From Paramarasmius palmivorus (lineage: Eukaryota > Basidiomycota > Agaricomycetes > Agaricales > Marasmiaceae), in the NCBI GenBank assembly GCA_037176845.1, contig JAYKXP010000003.1, positions 1,258,747-1,322,746 on the forward strand: a stretch of 64,000 nt of DNA, in the 5' to 3' direction. Shown in pieces: positions 22,886-37,682 of the stretch. The notes below the pieces were generated by a model. The model saw nothing but the letters and a program-made list of their open reading frames with translations, made no database searches and had not been told where the DNA came from. Positions within the stretch are counted from its first letter, which is position 1, and each line of letters opens with the position of its first letter. Both the position numbers and the translations under genes were made by a program.

Positions 22886-25103
22886 ATGGGTCTTGCACAG
22901 ATCTTCGTTTTGAGTGTGTTCGTCGTTGTCGTGTTCTCGCGAGAGATCATTCCGTTCTTCAAACGGAGGTACGCGTTGAGGAACATCGCAGGTCCTCCGA
23001 ACCCTTCGTGGCGACATGGCGCGTTCACTTGTTTTAGATCAAATCTTTGGTTGGACTGACATTGTTCATAGGAAATTGGCGCCAATTATTCGATAAGAAT
23101 GGCTGGGCCTTTAAAAAATACATTCAGGATTACTATGGGGGCCTAATCAAGTTACATGCTCCTTTCGGTGTACGCTCTGCCTCCTTCTTGGTCACTCTTA
23201 TTGCGTTTTGAATATCAGAATGACTGTAGGACCAACAACTTTACATCACTGATCCACTGGCCATCACCCACATCTTTCAGATTGACCGACCGCTCTATGA
23301 CCTCAGTGAACACAATTTGATTCGTGCAAGACTTACTTTTGGTTGTGGTCTTGTCGGGTCTGTCGGTATGTCCTAGTATTCTACTTTGCGCATGCGATAC
23401 TCAGAAAGACACGTCCAGGCAACGTACACACCAGGCAACGCCGCTTCCTTGCTCCGTTCTTCTCAACAAAGTTCCTTCGATCCTTACTCCCACTCTTCTA
23501 TCCATTCGGCTATGAGGTCTGCAACTACATCGAGAGACGGAGTAAATCGAATGGAGGTGTCATGAACATGCATCAGATCATGTCTGTAGTAGCTTTAGAA
23601 TACGTTGGTGCTGGATTCGGGTATCGCTTTGATGGTAGGGCATATCTTCACTTACTGTGTTCCAACATTAACGATAAATAGGTCTCAACGAAAACAAGCC
23701 AAATGATTTACAATGAAGCCACAAAGATGATCAAGTACGTCTATAAATCTCTTATACCACCAGTCCTAATCCTTATTGCGCAAATAGCCCACTCACATTC
23801 AGGCTTGCCATCTTCCGAGCGGTTCTTCCACTGATGGTCAAACTCGGGCCTGCTTGGTTCCGTAAGGCAATTATCGATTGGCTACCGTGGCGGGATGCCC
23901 AGCTTCTCAAGAAGGCTATATATACAATCGATGATATTGCCTGGGATGTTTTGAATACAAGAAGGCGGGAGTACGAAGATGGCAACACCAACGGGAAGGA
24001 TATTCTTAGCGCTATCTGTACGTCCTCCACACTAATCCTTCATGTGGACGAACTAATCGAGTCTTCTGAGACAGTGCGGTTCAACGAAGAAGCGGAGGAA
24101 GGAGAAAAGATCAGTGACTTGGAGATTGTTAGCCATATAACGACTATCCTGTTTGCTGGGCATGAGACTACTGCAGGTGTGTTGTTCTAAGGATTGTCCG
24201 GTTTTTATAGAGAATCAGTGAACCCATAGGCACGCTCTCCCGAATTCTCTACCAAATGGCTATCCTTCCCGATGCCCAGGCTCGTCTAAGGAAAGAAGTC
24301 ACTGATGCACGCAAGGCAAATGGGGATCTCGACTTGGAGGCGCTAATGGCGCTTCCTTACCTGGACGCTATTTGTAAGGAAACACTACGGCTGTATGTCC
24401 CCCTTTTTTTGCCTTTGTGCTATAGTACTCACACCTCTTATCTGTTAGTTATCCACCTGCGGATCAGCTCTATCGCACGTTAGTCATTTTCTCGTGAACT
24501 CTTTACATCGGATCAGTCAGCTCTCTTTACACAGGTCCAATAGCAGCGCCATTATCCCCCTCATGTATCCCGTCCAATCTGCTGATGGCATGTCCAAAGT
24601 CGACCGCGTTGCTATCGAACCTCATACTGATATCATCATCCCCATCATTGGGTATAACCGAAACAAAGATGTGTGGGGTCCTGATGCTGAGGAATGGTTG
24701 CCCGAAAGGTGGCTGAAGCCTCCTAGAAAGAGTGTGTTGGATGCCAAGTTACCTGCGGTATATTCTAGCATGTGGGTCAATCATGGTTTGAGTTTGGTTT
24801 AGACACAGGTGTTGATGATTCTCCAGGTTGACATTCACGATGGGTCCTAGAGCGTGTCTGGGGTACAAGTTTGCTGAGATGGAGATGAGTGAGTTGGATG
24901 TTTTCTTTTATCCTTTCGGCTCGGCTGATTATCTGGAAAACATAGAACTTATACTCACTATGCTTTTCGAGCGCTTCGAGTTCTCCATCTCGCCAAAAGA
25001 TGAAATATTTTGGCAATTGGGAGGGAGCGTCACACCTGTTGTGAAGGGTACGGGCTCAATTGAGCCGGATCTACCGCTGAAGGTTACTCCCCTGGTCGAG
25101 TAG
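22886..25103 (+). pseudogene. cytochrome P450 (P450-4), paralog of P450-3, frame broken
   Basis: Runs from ATG 22886 ('MGLAQIFVLSVFVVVVF', membrane anchor) to TAG 25101-25103. It follows P450-3 almost exon for exon: 'LRNIAGPP', 'DQQLYITDPLAITHIFQ', I-helix 'LFAGHETTAGTLS', 'CKETLRL', 'DAEEWLPERWL', heme loop 'FTMGPRACLGYKF', 'EIFWQLGGSVTPVVKG'. Two defects are visible. The first intron (23019-23071) begins GC instead of GT. After 'LNENKPN' there is one extra base (G at 23705), giving an early TGA in the spliced frame, whereas P450-3 reads through at this point. All later exons are undamaged, so decay is very recent or the base is a sequencing error. If the base is wrong, this is a normal P450. 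Confidence 0.75.
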
Positions 25104-25808
25104 ATATCTTGTGTGCTCGTTTTTTCTCTTTTTCGAAGATCTAAATAGAGTATATCAGTAGAAAAAAAAAGCTTAGGTAGTTAAACGTGAACGTTGTGAC
25201 AGTCTGGATTTTTAAGCGCCCAATCCTATTCAAGACACTCACCATAACCATGACTTCCTCTCAACAATTTGTCTGACATTCAAGAGATTGAAGACTCAAA
25301 AGTTGAAAATTCAATCATGGCTCTCATATCCTGTATAGACCTCATCCGCGAATACCCATCGACACGACGAATCCTCATGTTTGTGCTTGGTGTCAAACCA
25401 CCACTATGTCAAACACTACCGCACACGAGGTAAGATTACCTGGCTGGCCATTCGTGTGCTCAATATTTCAGTAACTAGCTAGAATCAGTGCATGGGAAGA
25501 AGTGGTTGTGTGGGTCTCTTGGTTTTTCTCGGATACTTCAACGAGTTATTCCCGGCGGTTCATCGACCAAGCTAGCAGGAAACAGGAAACAAGCCACGGA
25601 GATGAGCCGATCTGGAAACCAAAGGGAGAGCGAGCAGGTCCGTTGTGCATTTACGCTGGTCGAAGTTTCGTATTGACCAAATATCCAAGTCACATTTGCC
25701 CACTCTGCCTGGGGAACTGGCCATGAATCATTTGGACCATGAAGTACGTTCGGCGGTCTCGTCAGTCAAGTTGAACTTTGCTCATTAAATACACTAAACG
25801 TGGCTTAG
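25104..25808. other. region upstream of the HET gene, possibly holding its 5' exons
   Basis: About 0.7 kb. From ATG 25318 a short frame ('MALISCIDLIREYPSTRR') runs to a GTAAGA donor near 25431. A second open stretch around 25484-25640 ('SAWEEVVVWVSWFFSDT') could be spliced to it. These may be 5' exons of the HET gene, but I could not connect all junctions in frame. Confidence 0.3.
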
Positions 25809-25892
25809 CCGGAGAGGGGGCCCGTCTCGAAGCAACAATCACATCCGATTGACCAGTCGTGGAGGAGGATCTTCTCATGCCCCTTCGCCCAG

Positions 25893-27467
25893 ATGGCTGG
25901 GAAATGTCTCGACATAACACCTTATGCAACTCCTGGCCGCTATCGGATGCTATCATTACACAACTTACGTCTGTTCGGAGACTTTGAGATCTTCGAGTTC
26001 GAAGAGTTGCCGGAGTCGGATGTTCCATATATACCAGGCTATACCGCTGTCTCGTATGTCTGGAGAGGAATCGATGCGAACAACGATTTACCTTCGTCTC
26101 AGAGGGCGAACTCGAAGGGCACTTTTGTAGTCAAGGGCGAGGAAAAGGGTAGCTCAATCAGCATCGCCGTCATCATGGATGTTGCTTGGGGCGCACTCAG
26201 GCATAGTGCTACTTCTGGGAGTGGACCAGATCGGTTTCTCTGGTTGGATCAATTCAGCATCATCCAAACCTCGAAAGAGGATAAAGCATGGCAGATTTCA
26301 AGGATGTATTCGATATATCGCCACTCTCGGTGCCTGATACTCCCAGGTGGACTGACGAGGCTAGCATCACTCGACGATACAACTCATTGGGTGTCTCGTG
26401 CCTGGACCCTGCAGGAAATTCTAGCAGCGCCTTTCATCCTCAACCAGGACGTCGATACCTGTGTTCTCTTCATGAACGACTCCCATACACACGAGGTCGT
26501 AAAGAGTGTTTCCAAACAAGAATGGGGAGATACACCGTATCTTACCGACGGAATCATCGCTTGCGCGCCCCTATTGCCCCTCCTGGACACGCTCATTCCT
26601 CTCCGCCGGCCCATATTCGGGTTTAGAGACGAACAGCTAGATGCATTGGTCGGTGCTTTGAACAAAACCATGGACTCCTCCAAAGCCCTCATCTGGCGGT
26701 CAGCCTTTTCTCGTACATCCTCCAGACCAGTCGATATGATATTCAGTATAATGCAATGCTTCGGGGTTACCCTTAACCCGGGGGATTTCGAGAAAAATGA
26801 TCGCGTTGGTGCTACGATTGCTCTCGTGCAAGCTATACTGAGCAAACCTATAGGTCGAGCGTACTGGATTCCGGCACTCTATTTTCTTCCGCCAGCTCCT
26901 GAACTATCTATTTTCCCCCGATTTCCACAGACGACAGTAGATGGCGCTGCTGTCATTCGCCTCCAAGACGGATCCATCAAGGACGTCATCGACCTTTTGA
27001 CAGACCAGAATATTGTCAAACTTGATCAACCTGCACACATTGCACATTCTTTCGAACTCGACGGTTCCGAAACGATGGACGATCAGGGATATTATTCGTT
27101 TGTCGCCAGGGAGGTTTACGCGCTAAGGAGTGTGCTGCAGGATGTCGCGAGTGTCGAGGAGCGCATCCTACATGCCGGAGATGGGTCCCAGTGGGCTGTT
27201 GCTGAAGATCCAGGACGACCAGAAATTATTGCTACGAACAGCTCGACAGGTTATGAAGAGCACCTTGCTGGCACTGAAGACATCGAGGGAGATATCCTCG
27301 CTGTATTCATCGGAAGCGATGGTGATAGGTGCGCTTATATGCTAGTGAAGAAACACGGGCATCGGAAGTACCACCGGTTCACACATCTCATTGCGAACCG
27401 ATCACTTGCTGGATGGGGCGGTTTACCTCGAAGTGTCAGGCTTAGTGTAGGGCCATTTCCGGACTGA
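25893..27467 (+). CDS. HET-domain (heterokaryon incompatibility-like) protein
   Basis: One open frame of 524 codons from ATG 25893. The N-terminal third has the HET-domain signatures 'PGYTAVSYVWRG', 'RFLWLDQFSIIQTSKEDKAWQISRMYSIY' read as two blocks, and 'WVSRAWTLQEILAA'. HET domains are related to TIR folds and, in ascomycetes, trigger cell death during non-self recognition. In basidiomycetes they are abundant with mostly unknown roles. The C-terminal two thirds has no motif I recognise. The frame stays open upstream to an acceptor GGCTTAG at 25808, where an exon after a GTACGT donor (about 25744) would join in phase, so the true start is probably further 5'. Ends at TGA 27465-27467. Confidence 0.8.
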   Translation: MAGKCLDITPYATPGRYRMLSLHNLRLFGDFEIFEFEELPESDVPYIPGYTAVSYVWRGIDANNDLPSSQRANSKGTFVVKGEEKGSSISIAVIMDVAWGALRHSATSGSGPDRFLWLDQFSIIQTSKEDKAWQISRMYSIYRHSRCLILPGGLTRLASLDDTTHWVSRAWTLQEILAAPFILNQDVDTCVLFMNDSHTHEVVKSVSKQEWGDTPYLTDGIIACAPLLPLLDTLIPLRRPIFGFRDEQLDALVGALNKTMDSSKALIWRSAFSRTSSRPVDMIFSIMQCFGVTLNPGDFEKNDRVGATIALVQAILSKPIGRAYWIPALYFLPPAPELSIFPRFPQTTVDGAAVIRLQDGSIKDVIDLLTDQNIVKLDQPAHIAHSFELDGSETMDDQGYYSFVAREVYALRSVLQDVASVEERILHAGDGSQWAVAEDPGRPEIIATNSSTGYEEHLAGTEDIEGDILAVFIGSDGDRCAYMLVKKHGHRKYHRFTHLIANRSLAGWGGLPRSVRLSVGPFPD

Positions 27468-28477
27468 ATTTGTGTACGATTTTATTCAAATACTTACCAC
27501 AAACACGATTTGAAATATGTACATACGCCAAACATGATCCTCAAGGACTTACACGTGCGTGAAACGTGGTCCGATCCAATCCGGGCCGTACCAAACAAAT
27601 TTGAGATTTCTTGGCGTTGGCGCTTTCGGCGCTTATGATTCAGAAGCGTTGCTTGTACCTGGACCTCTTGCTTCTTTTCATCGTTTGCAAGTTGAGCTGA
27701 TAGCTGACTCGCTGTGAGTCGACTCATTCTCCTGGCTCAAGATCTGACTCAAATTGACTCGCCATGTCAGTGGCATTCTCTACTCACGCCGAATCGTGAC
27801 ATCGACTCCGAGAAAGAACGCTTCGTCTATGTAAGAAGATCCTTCTTGAAGTTCATTCCTGAAATGGTTCTAGTCTCTGCCACTTACTACTCAGTGCGTT
27901 CTTAGCGCCAACCACTGCAACGTATGAGGCTAATTATATTCTGATTAGATCTCTTTTCACACAGAAACCTTAACTATAGAAAGGACTGGATGCTCGGTGG
28001 CGACTACTACACGTTCTAGGAAATCATGTCAGCTGGTTTAATCGTCGAGCACCATTACAGCAGCGTGCCGCCCGTCAACTTGAACGTACGTATGCTCCAG
28101 GCTACTCAACAGTCTCATGAGTCGAGGGCACTCTACATCAACAGACCCAATGCCACAGGTCATTTCGCAGATTCTTGCTTTTTGACCACATACATTGTGG
28201 ACTCTTGTAAGTCCTTGCGTTCTGTGGCATAGCAACATCTCATCTTTTATAGACCACACACAGCTTAATGCGGACAATGTCAACGTGTTGTTGGATCAAC
28301 ATCAAAATCCACATCAGGAACAAATTGGACACCTGCTATTGTTGTTTTGCCGACACGGTATAAAAGGAACGAGGCAGTTGACTCTGAAGTCCACATACCC
28401 CGCACCCACCATCAAATTCTATTGGGTGTCTTCCCGCGCCTTGTGCCCACTAGTATTGGAACCCGGTGTAGCCTGCA
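27468..28477. other. intergenic region
   Basis: About 1 kb between two plus-strand genes. Short unrelated frames only; no RNA gene, repeat or element end was recognised. Confidence 0.5.
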
Positions 28478-29686
28478 ATGTCTACCATGAACCATTCCCA
28501 CCGCAGTATGGCCGATTACAACACGACCTTCATTGGCAGTCTTAAAAGCCTTTTCACATTCTCCTTTCCGCACTTATTCAAGGAGTCGTCCGAACACTAT
28601 AAGGATGTGAAGAATTCGTCAGGAAAGCGGGGTCGCCTGGACCAGACAAATGGTGTTAATGCTGCACCACCTAAACGCATACGAATTACAGTTACTCAGC
28701 CTTCACCAGCGTTGGTTGCACCACAGATCATAACGGAGAATTCATCCTCGTCAGAGCGACGCAGTTCATCTTCCAGTAGAGACTCGTCCTCACCTTCCAT
28801 TCCATCCACTCGGTCGCCATCGTCGTCAGATAGCGACACTACCCGTCGGGTTGTCATCATACCACGCCGCCTGTCAGCGGGGGAGAACTATTTCACCGAG
28901 CGTCGCGGAGGCTCGTTACCACCACATCCTACGCAGTCATCACTTATCACCCAACAACGAGACGGTTCATTTCCCCCTTCGCTCAACCTCCTACAATCCC
29001 AGCCGGCATTCGTTCGAAAACCCACACACAAGCCCTTACACAAACCCACATCCAAGTCATCGACACCAATCCCCTCCGTCGAACCTACACAACATCATCG
29101 GAAATGCTTGATATCAGGCTGCGAATGCGACGGGGCGGGTTTATTACATGGCACGGACCTCCAGAAGATGCCGCTCATTCCCAGCTTTGCGAGAGCAAAG
29201 GCATTGCAACACCAGGGGCAGTTTACGTTCACCGACACATTCAGTCGTCGTAAACGTAACCTCACTTTAATGGCCGACGATGGCAGCGACGTGGTCGTAG
29301 AGGAGCCGAAGCAGGAAGAAGAAAGCTCAAGTGAGGAGACGAAGAGAATAGAAGATTCTGTACCCTTGGTCGTTGTACAGGAGAAGAGGCGGCCGAAGAA
29401 GAAGCGAAAAGTGAGGGGTGATATCAAGGCTTTTGAGGAGTCTACACCACCTTCCAGCTCTGATGAAGAGGAGAAACGGTCGACGAAGAGGCAAAAATTA
29501 GAGCCGTCTCCGCGGAGAAGCCCAACTCCAAGAAAACCATCAACATTCTCAGCCGCGTATATATACGATGAGAAAGAAGATGAGGACCTAGAGCATGACA
29601 CGCGAAAGGGACAAAAGTCTCGTCGCAAGACACCTGAATCCTCGATACAGAGGCAACTACGATTGTTACGTGTCGAGCTTCCCTGA
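28478..29686 (+). CDS. disordered, nuclear-type protein of unknown function
   Basis: A single open frame of 402 codons without a needed intron. After a short hydrophobic patch (about residues 18-34, 'FIGSLKSLFTFSFPHLF') the protein is mostly low complexity. It has a Ser-rich segment (residues about 90-125) and a small Cys patch 'CLISGCECDGAG'. Several strongly basic clusters resemble nuclear localisation signals ('KRRPKKKRKVRGD', 'STKRQKLEPSPRR'), alternating with acidic stretches. The alternating acidic/basic tail suggests a chromatin or RNA-linked nuclear protein, but no domain is recognised and no function is claimed. Nearby in-frame ATGs at 28490 and 28508 are alternative starts. Confidence 0.65.
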   Translation: MSTMNHSHRSMADYNTTFIGSLKSLFTFSFPHLFKESSEHYKDVKNSSGKRGRLDQTNGVNAAPPKRIRITVTQPSPALVAPQIITENSSSSERRSSSSSRDSSSPSIPSTRSPSSSDSDTTRRVVIIPRRLSAGENYFTERRGGSLPPHPTQSSLITQQRDGSFPPSLNLLQSQPAFVRKPTHKPLHKPTSKSSTPIPSVEPTQHHRKCLISGCECDGAGLLHGTDLQKMPLIPSFARAKALQHQGQFTFTDTFSRRKRNLTLMADDGSDVVVEEPKQEEESSSEETKRIEDSVPLVVVQEKRRPKKKRKVRGDIKAFEESTPPSSSDEEEKRSTKRQKLEPSPRRSPTPRKPSTFSAAYIYDEKEDEDLEHDTRKGQKSRRKTPESSIQRQLRLLRVELP

Positions 29687-29839
29687 TATTTATACACGCA
29701 TTCCTTCGTCTTTCACCATCTGCAATCATTTATGACTTACAATATGTGTAGCTATTACATCGGACGAGTTGGTTGTTAATTATGCATTGTCAGGATACAA
29801 TAGCATACTGCTGGCTGGATGTACACTTTAAATTAGTTA

Positions 29840-31475
29840 TCACGATCTGGGTAGGAGGTCCAATTGTGCTGGGTCGATACCAGCGAAATCTCGATTCTTC
29901 AGTCTCCGACTAGCCAACTCCCTCTTCGCGAGCCATAGATGAAATAGATGTAAGCAGTCCCGACCCTGAATACTATGTCAGCGGGAGTCTCAAGACTCAT
30001 ACCAGAAATCTGGACTTACGACTACATATATCCCCAGACCCACAGTGTTCCGTATCCTGAGATACAGCTGTCAGTAATATATTCAACCGGACGCTCAAAA
30101 ATGAGACAAACCAAACGGGGTCCATTTGATCAATCGTTTCATCTGTAAACCATTGCCAATACCAAGCTCGATGAACGCTGTTTGTGAACTCTGGAATCAG
30201 TTTCGGCGGTGGGCCAGCGCTGATGCCAGGGGGTCGTATTCCCAAAAGTGACCGCAAGGGTGTCAGGTGCATGGACCACAGGTATAGCAAATGCCCTATG
30301 CCGTTGGCAATAAAGGGAGTAAAGAGTCCACTGAAAAGTTTGCTATATCGAGATTCGAGTGATACCCTCTAGACGGACTATCCGTGGATCCTCGTCGTCG
30401 TCATCGTCGTCTACATCGGGTTCTGGAGCTGGAGCACCAGCCTGTGCCTGCCGACGTCGATTTCCGTCTCTGCCCAGGTTGAGGTTCAAATTTCCAGCTA
30501 TTCGATGTCCTCGACGACGTCGACGGCGAGTAGGGCGTTCGACCTGTCTCGGTAGGTCCAAAACCCATCGTCGGAATTTGTTGAAGAGTAGAGAGTAAAC
30601 AATACTCGTAGCTGCAACGATACCACCGAATTGGGCTATTCGAGGTGGCCACGACGTTGATGTGCGTGGTCTATAGTCGGGGACAATACGGTCGATCCTG
30701 TTCGAATTTGCTAAGAGCTTCTCTTGAACGGCTGGAGGTGGGACTTTGGGCCACATGATGTACATGCCTGCGAGGGAAATAATGTTGCTGAAGGTTCGTG
30801 TCATAAATCGCGCAGCGACGAGAGGCACGAAGAATCGTGGAAGTCCTGGCCAGTTGGCGGGTTCATCAGTCAACAGCAAGTCAAAAAGTCTAAATCTATC
30901 AGTATCGTTTCGCGAACGTCCAAACGCAAAACTCACTCATCCCCGAACATCAACCTTGTCGCCTGCTCTCCTAGTGCTGTTGCACCGAAATAGATGAATC
31001 CACCGCCCATGACCAATCCACACGACAGCATGAAACCAGAGCTTGCGAGATTGATTACGCGTTCTCCAACTCGGAAAAAAAGATTCGTGACTGTGAAAAA
31101 CATCCTGCGTTGAACTAGCTTGTATTTGAAGCCGCATTGGGGGCATTGTACAGGGGATCGTGGTCGCGTTTTCAATGAATGTCTTATCAAGTCCATGAGG
31201 CAAGACTGGTGAGCAATGAGTGTGCATTTACATGGATGAACCCAGTCTTCCGGCGAATGACCGGGGTCTAAGAGGAGAAGGAGAATGATGAGTTTGTGCT
31301 TTGGAATTCATAGGAAGTAGGATTGACCATCATGGTGTTCGACTTCTTGGCAAATGAAGCATTCTTTTACCTGGAGACAGAAATCAATAGAGACAACACA
31401 GACCTAAAAAAGGTGTAAACCTACACGAAGGTCGTTTATGGTTGGTGCTGCCCGTCGCGGTACAGCAGAAGACAT
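29840..31475 (-). CDS. RING-CH (MARCH-type) membrane E3 ubiquitin ligase
   Basis: Starts at ATG 31475. Two introns split the N-terminal RING-CH finger. The C4HC3 ligands are visible as 'KECFICQE', 'WVHPCKCTLIAHQSCL' and 'PVQCPQCGFKY'. Hydrophobic segments follow ('SGFMLSCGLVMGGGFIYFG', 'FGGIVAATSIVYSLLF', 'FTPFIANGIGHLLYLW'), along with an Arg-rich and an Asp-rich linker. The layout resembles MARCH5-type ligases of mitochondria or ER. The 3' exons give '...NRDFAGIDPAQLDLLPRS' and TGA at 29840-29842. One junction is uncertain: the Asp-rich exon reaches a stop at 30343 unless a 46-nt intron (GTAGAC...GTCTAG, about 30365-30411) is removed, which restores frame to 'YSKLFSGLFTP'. Confidence 0.75.
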
Positions 31476-31637
31476 GATGACGATGGACGCGTTGGACAAA
31501 CCCGCTTACTTAGCCCTTTCAACTTAAATAAACCTGCAGCCAATCTCAGTGCCCGTCAACGTCGACCAAATTCTATTCGTTACACTTTGATATACATGAT
31601 GTCGTATATGCTACTCCGCTATTTATTGTACAAGGAG

Positions 31638-33280
<1,643 letters not shown>

Positions 33281-33859
33281 GTAGGACGATTGCGGGACAA
33301 TGTACCTCTATGTAGCCTGATATACCACATGATGACGCCCATCCCGAGATCGAATGAACAGCTCAAGAACAGCCTGCTATATCGAGACCGAGTTACAGCA
33401 CCGTAGAGCAGAGGCCTGTCTATCGGCGCCGCCGGAATCCATGAATTGCGCAGCGGCGGGAGACCATGAAGACAGTGGTCGCGTCGAACAAAGAGAGATG
33501 CGCTAAATGGACACCACACGAGCTACGAACCCGCACCGACAACCATCCCTAAAATTCCTCTCGAAAAGGCGAGCTTCAAGCGGGCGAGTATAGAACCTGA
33601 GCTTGAGCGCTTGAGCTCGAGGGATCTGTGACGATGACAAACCTTAACAAGCTTGTCGCGCATCACGTGAGCGATAAGGCTGGATTCGCGTGGTTCCATC
33701 GACGAGTTTGAGCAGGCTCAAGGAGGTCAACTCCGCCGTGGCACTACAAATACGGTGTACGCGTGTTTACACTACTACCAGATAACATGATGTATGGTAC
33801 AAAGGAGGTCAAGACATTGTAATCCATATCGAAACTAACATCTACATCGGCCCTCCACT
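33281..33859. other. AP1-AP2 intergenic region with duplicated flank
   Basis: About 0.58 kb. The AP1-proximal part (about 33290-33540) resembles the DNA upstream of AP2 (35400-35640); shared blocks include CTATATCGAGACCGAGTTAC and 'CCATGAATTGCG'. The AP2-proximal part (about 33750-33860) resembles the DNA downstream of AP3. No other gene is present. Confidence 0.55.
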
Positions 33860-35381
<1,522 letters not shown>

Positions 35382-35990
35382 GTAGGATGTCTGGGATACG
35401 TTGTGGCTCTATGTAGCATAGTATTGCTCACATGATGATGCCTATCCCGAGATTGAATGAACAGCTTGCTATATCGAGACCGAGTTACAACACCTCCCTA
35501 GAGTAGAGGGCTGTCTATCAGCGCCCATATCCATGAATTGCGTAGCGGCGGGAGCCTGAGAGACACGAGGATGGTCGTGTTGAATAGAGATATGCCTTGA
35601 ATGGACACCACAACGACCGTCTCTCCTCTCGAAAAAGCGAGCTTCAAGCGGTACAAAGCTTGAGGAGTCCTAGACCTGTAGTCAATCCCGGTGACGATTA
35701 CAGGAAGTTTCTAGGCAGCTTGCGCGTCGCGTAGGGGGATGAGTACTAGTCCTGCAGCGGCTGGTTGAAGTTCATGACAACTTGGTTTTCGCTGGTTGCA
35801 CTTACCGTGAGAAACTCTTGTCCAAGACCGGGCCGAGCGCTCTCTCCTCGTTCAAGGAGCACAATCGCGATGGTCACTCCACAGCATTTGCCATTATAAA
35901 TACGGCGTGTTTATACTACTACCAGATAACATGATGTATGGTACAAGGAAAGTCATAACATTGCAATCCATATCGAAACTAACGTTCACT
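35382..35990. other. AP2-AP3 intergenic region with duplicated flanks
   Basis: About 0.6 kb. Left part: copy of the AP1 upstream sequence. Right part (about 35885-35990): near-copy of the DNA downstream of AP2, sharing ACTACTACCAGATAACATGA and 'AATCCATATCGAAACTAAC'. No other gene. Confidence 0.55.
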
Positions 35991-37528
<1,538 letters not shown>

Positions 37529-37682
37529 GTTGATGGGAAAGGGAAAGGAGGGTGACGAGTTGATTTCGGGGGGCAACTGCGCGGTGTAATACCCCAAACT
37601 TATGTCATCTCACGTGATAATTCCCATACCTTCTTTCTTCCACCCTGACCGTCTTCTTCAAACTCGCTTCAAGCTCAATGCA

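Noticed and set aside
1148..25103. Aldo-keto reductase to P450-4 as one biosynthetic gene cluster
   Set aside because: RPL5, a DCAF protein and an Isd11-like housekeeping gene interrupt it and no backbone synthase is visible. Kept only as a P450/MFS neighbourhood.
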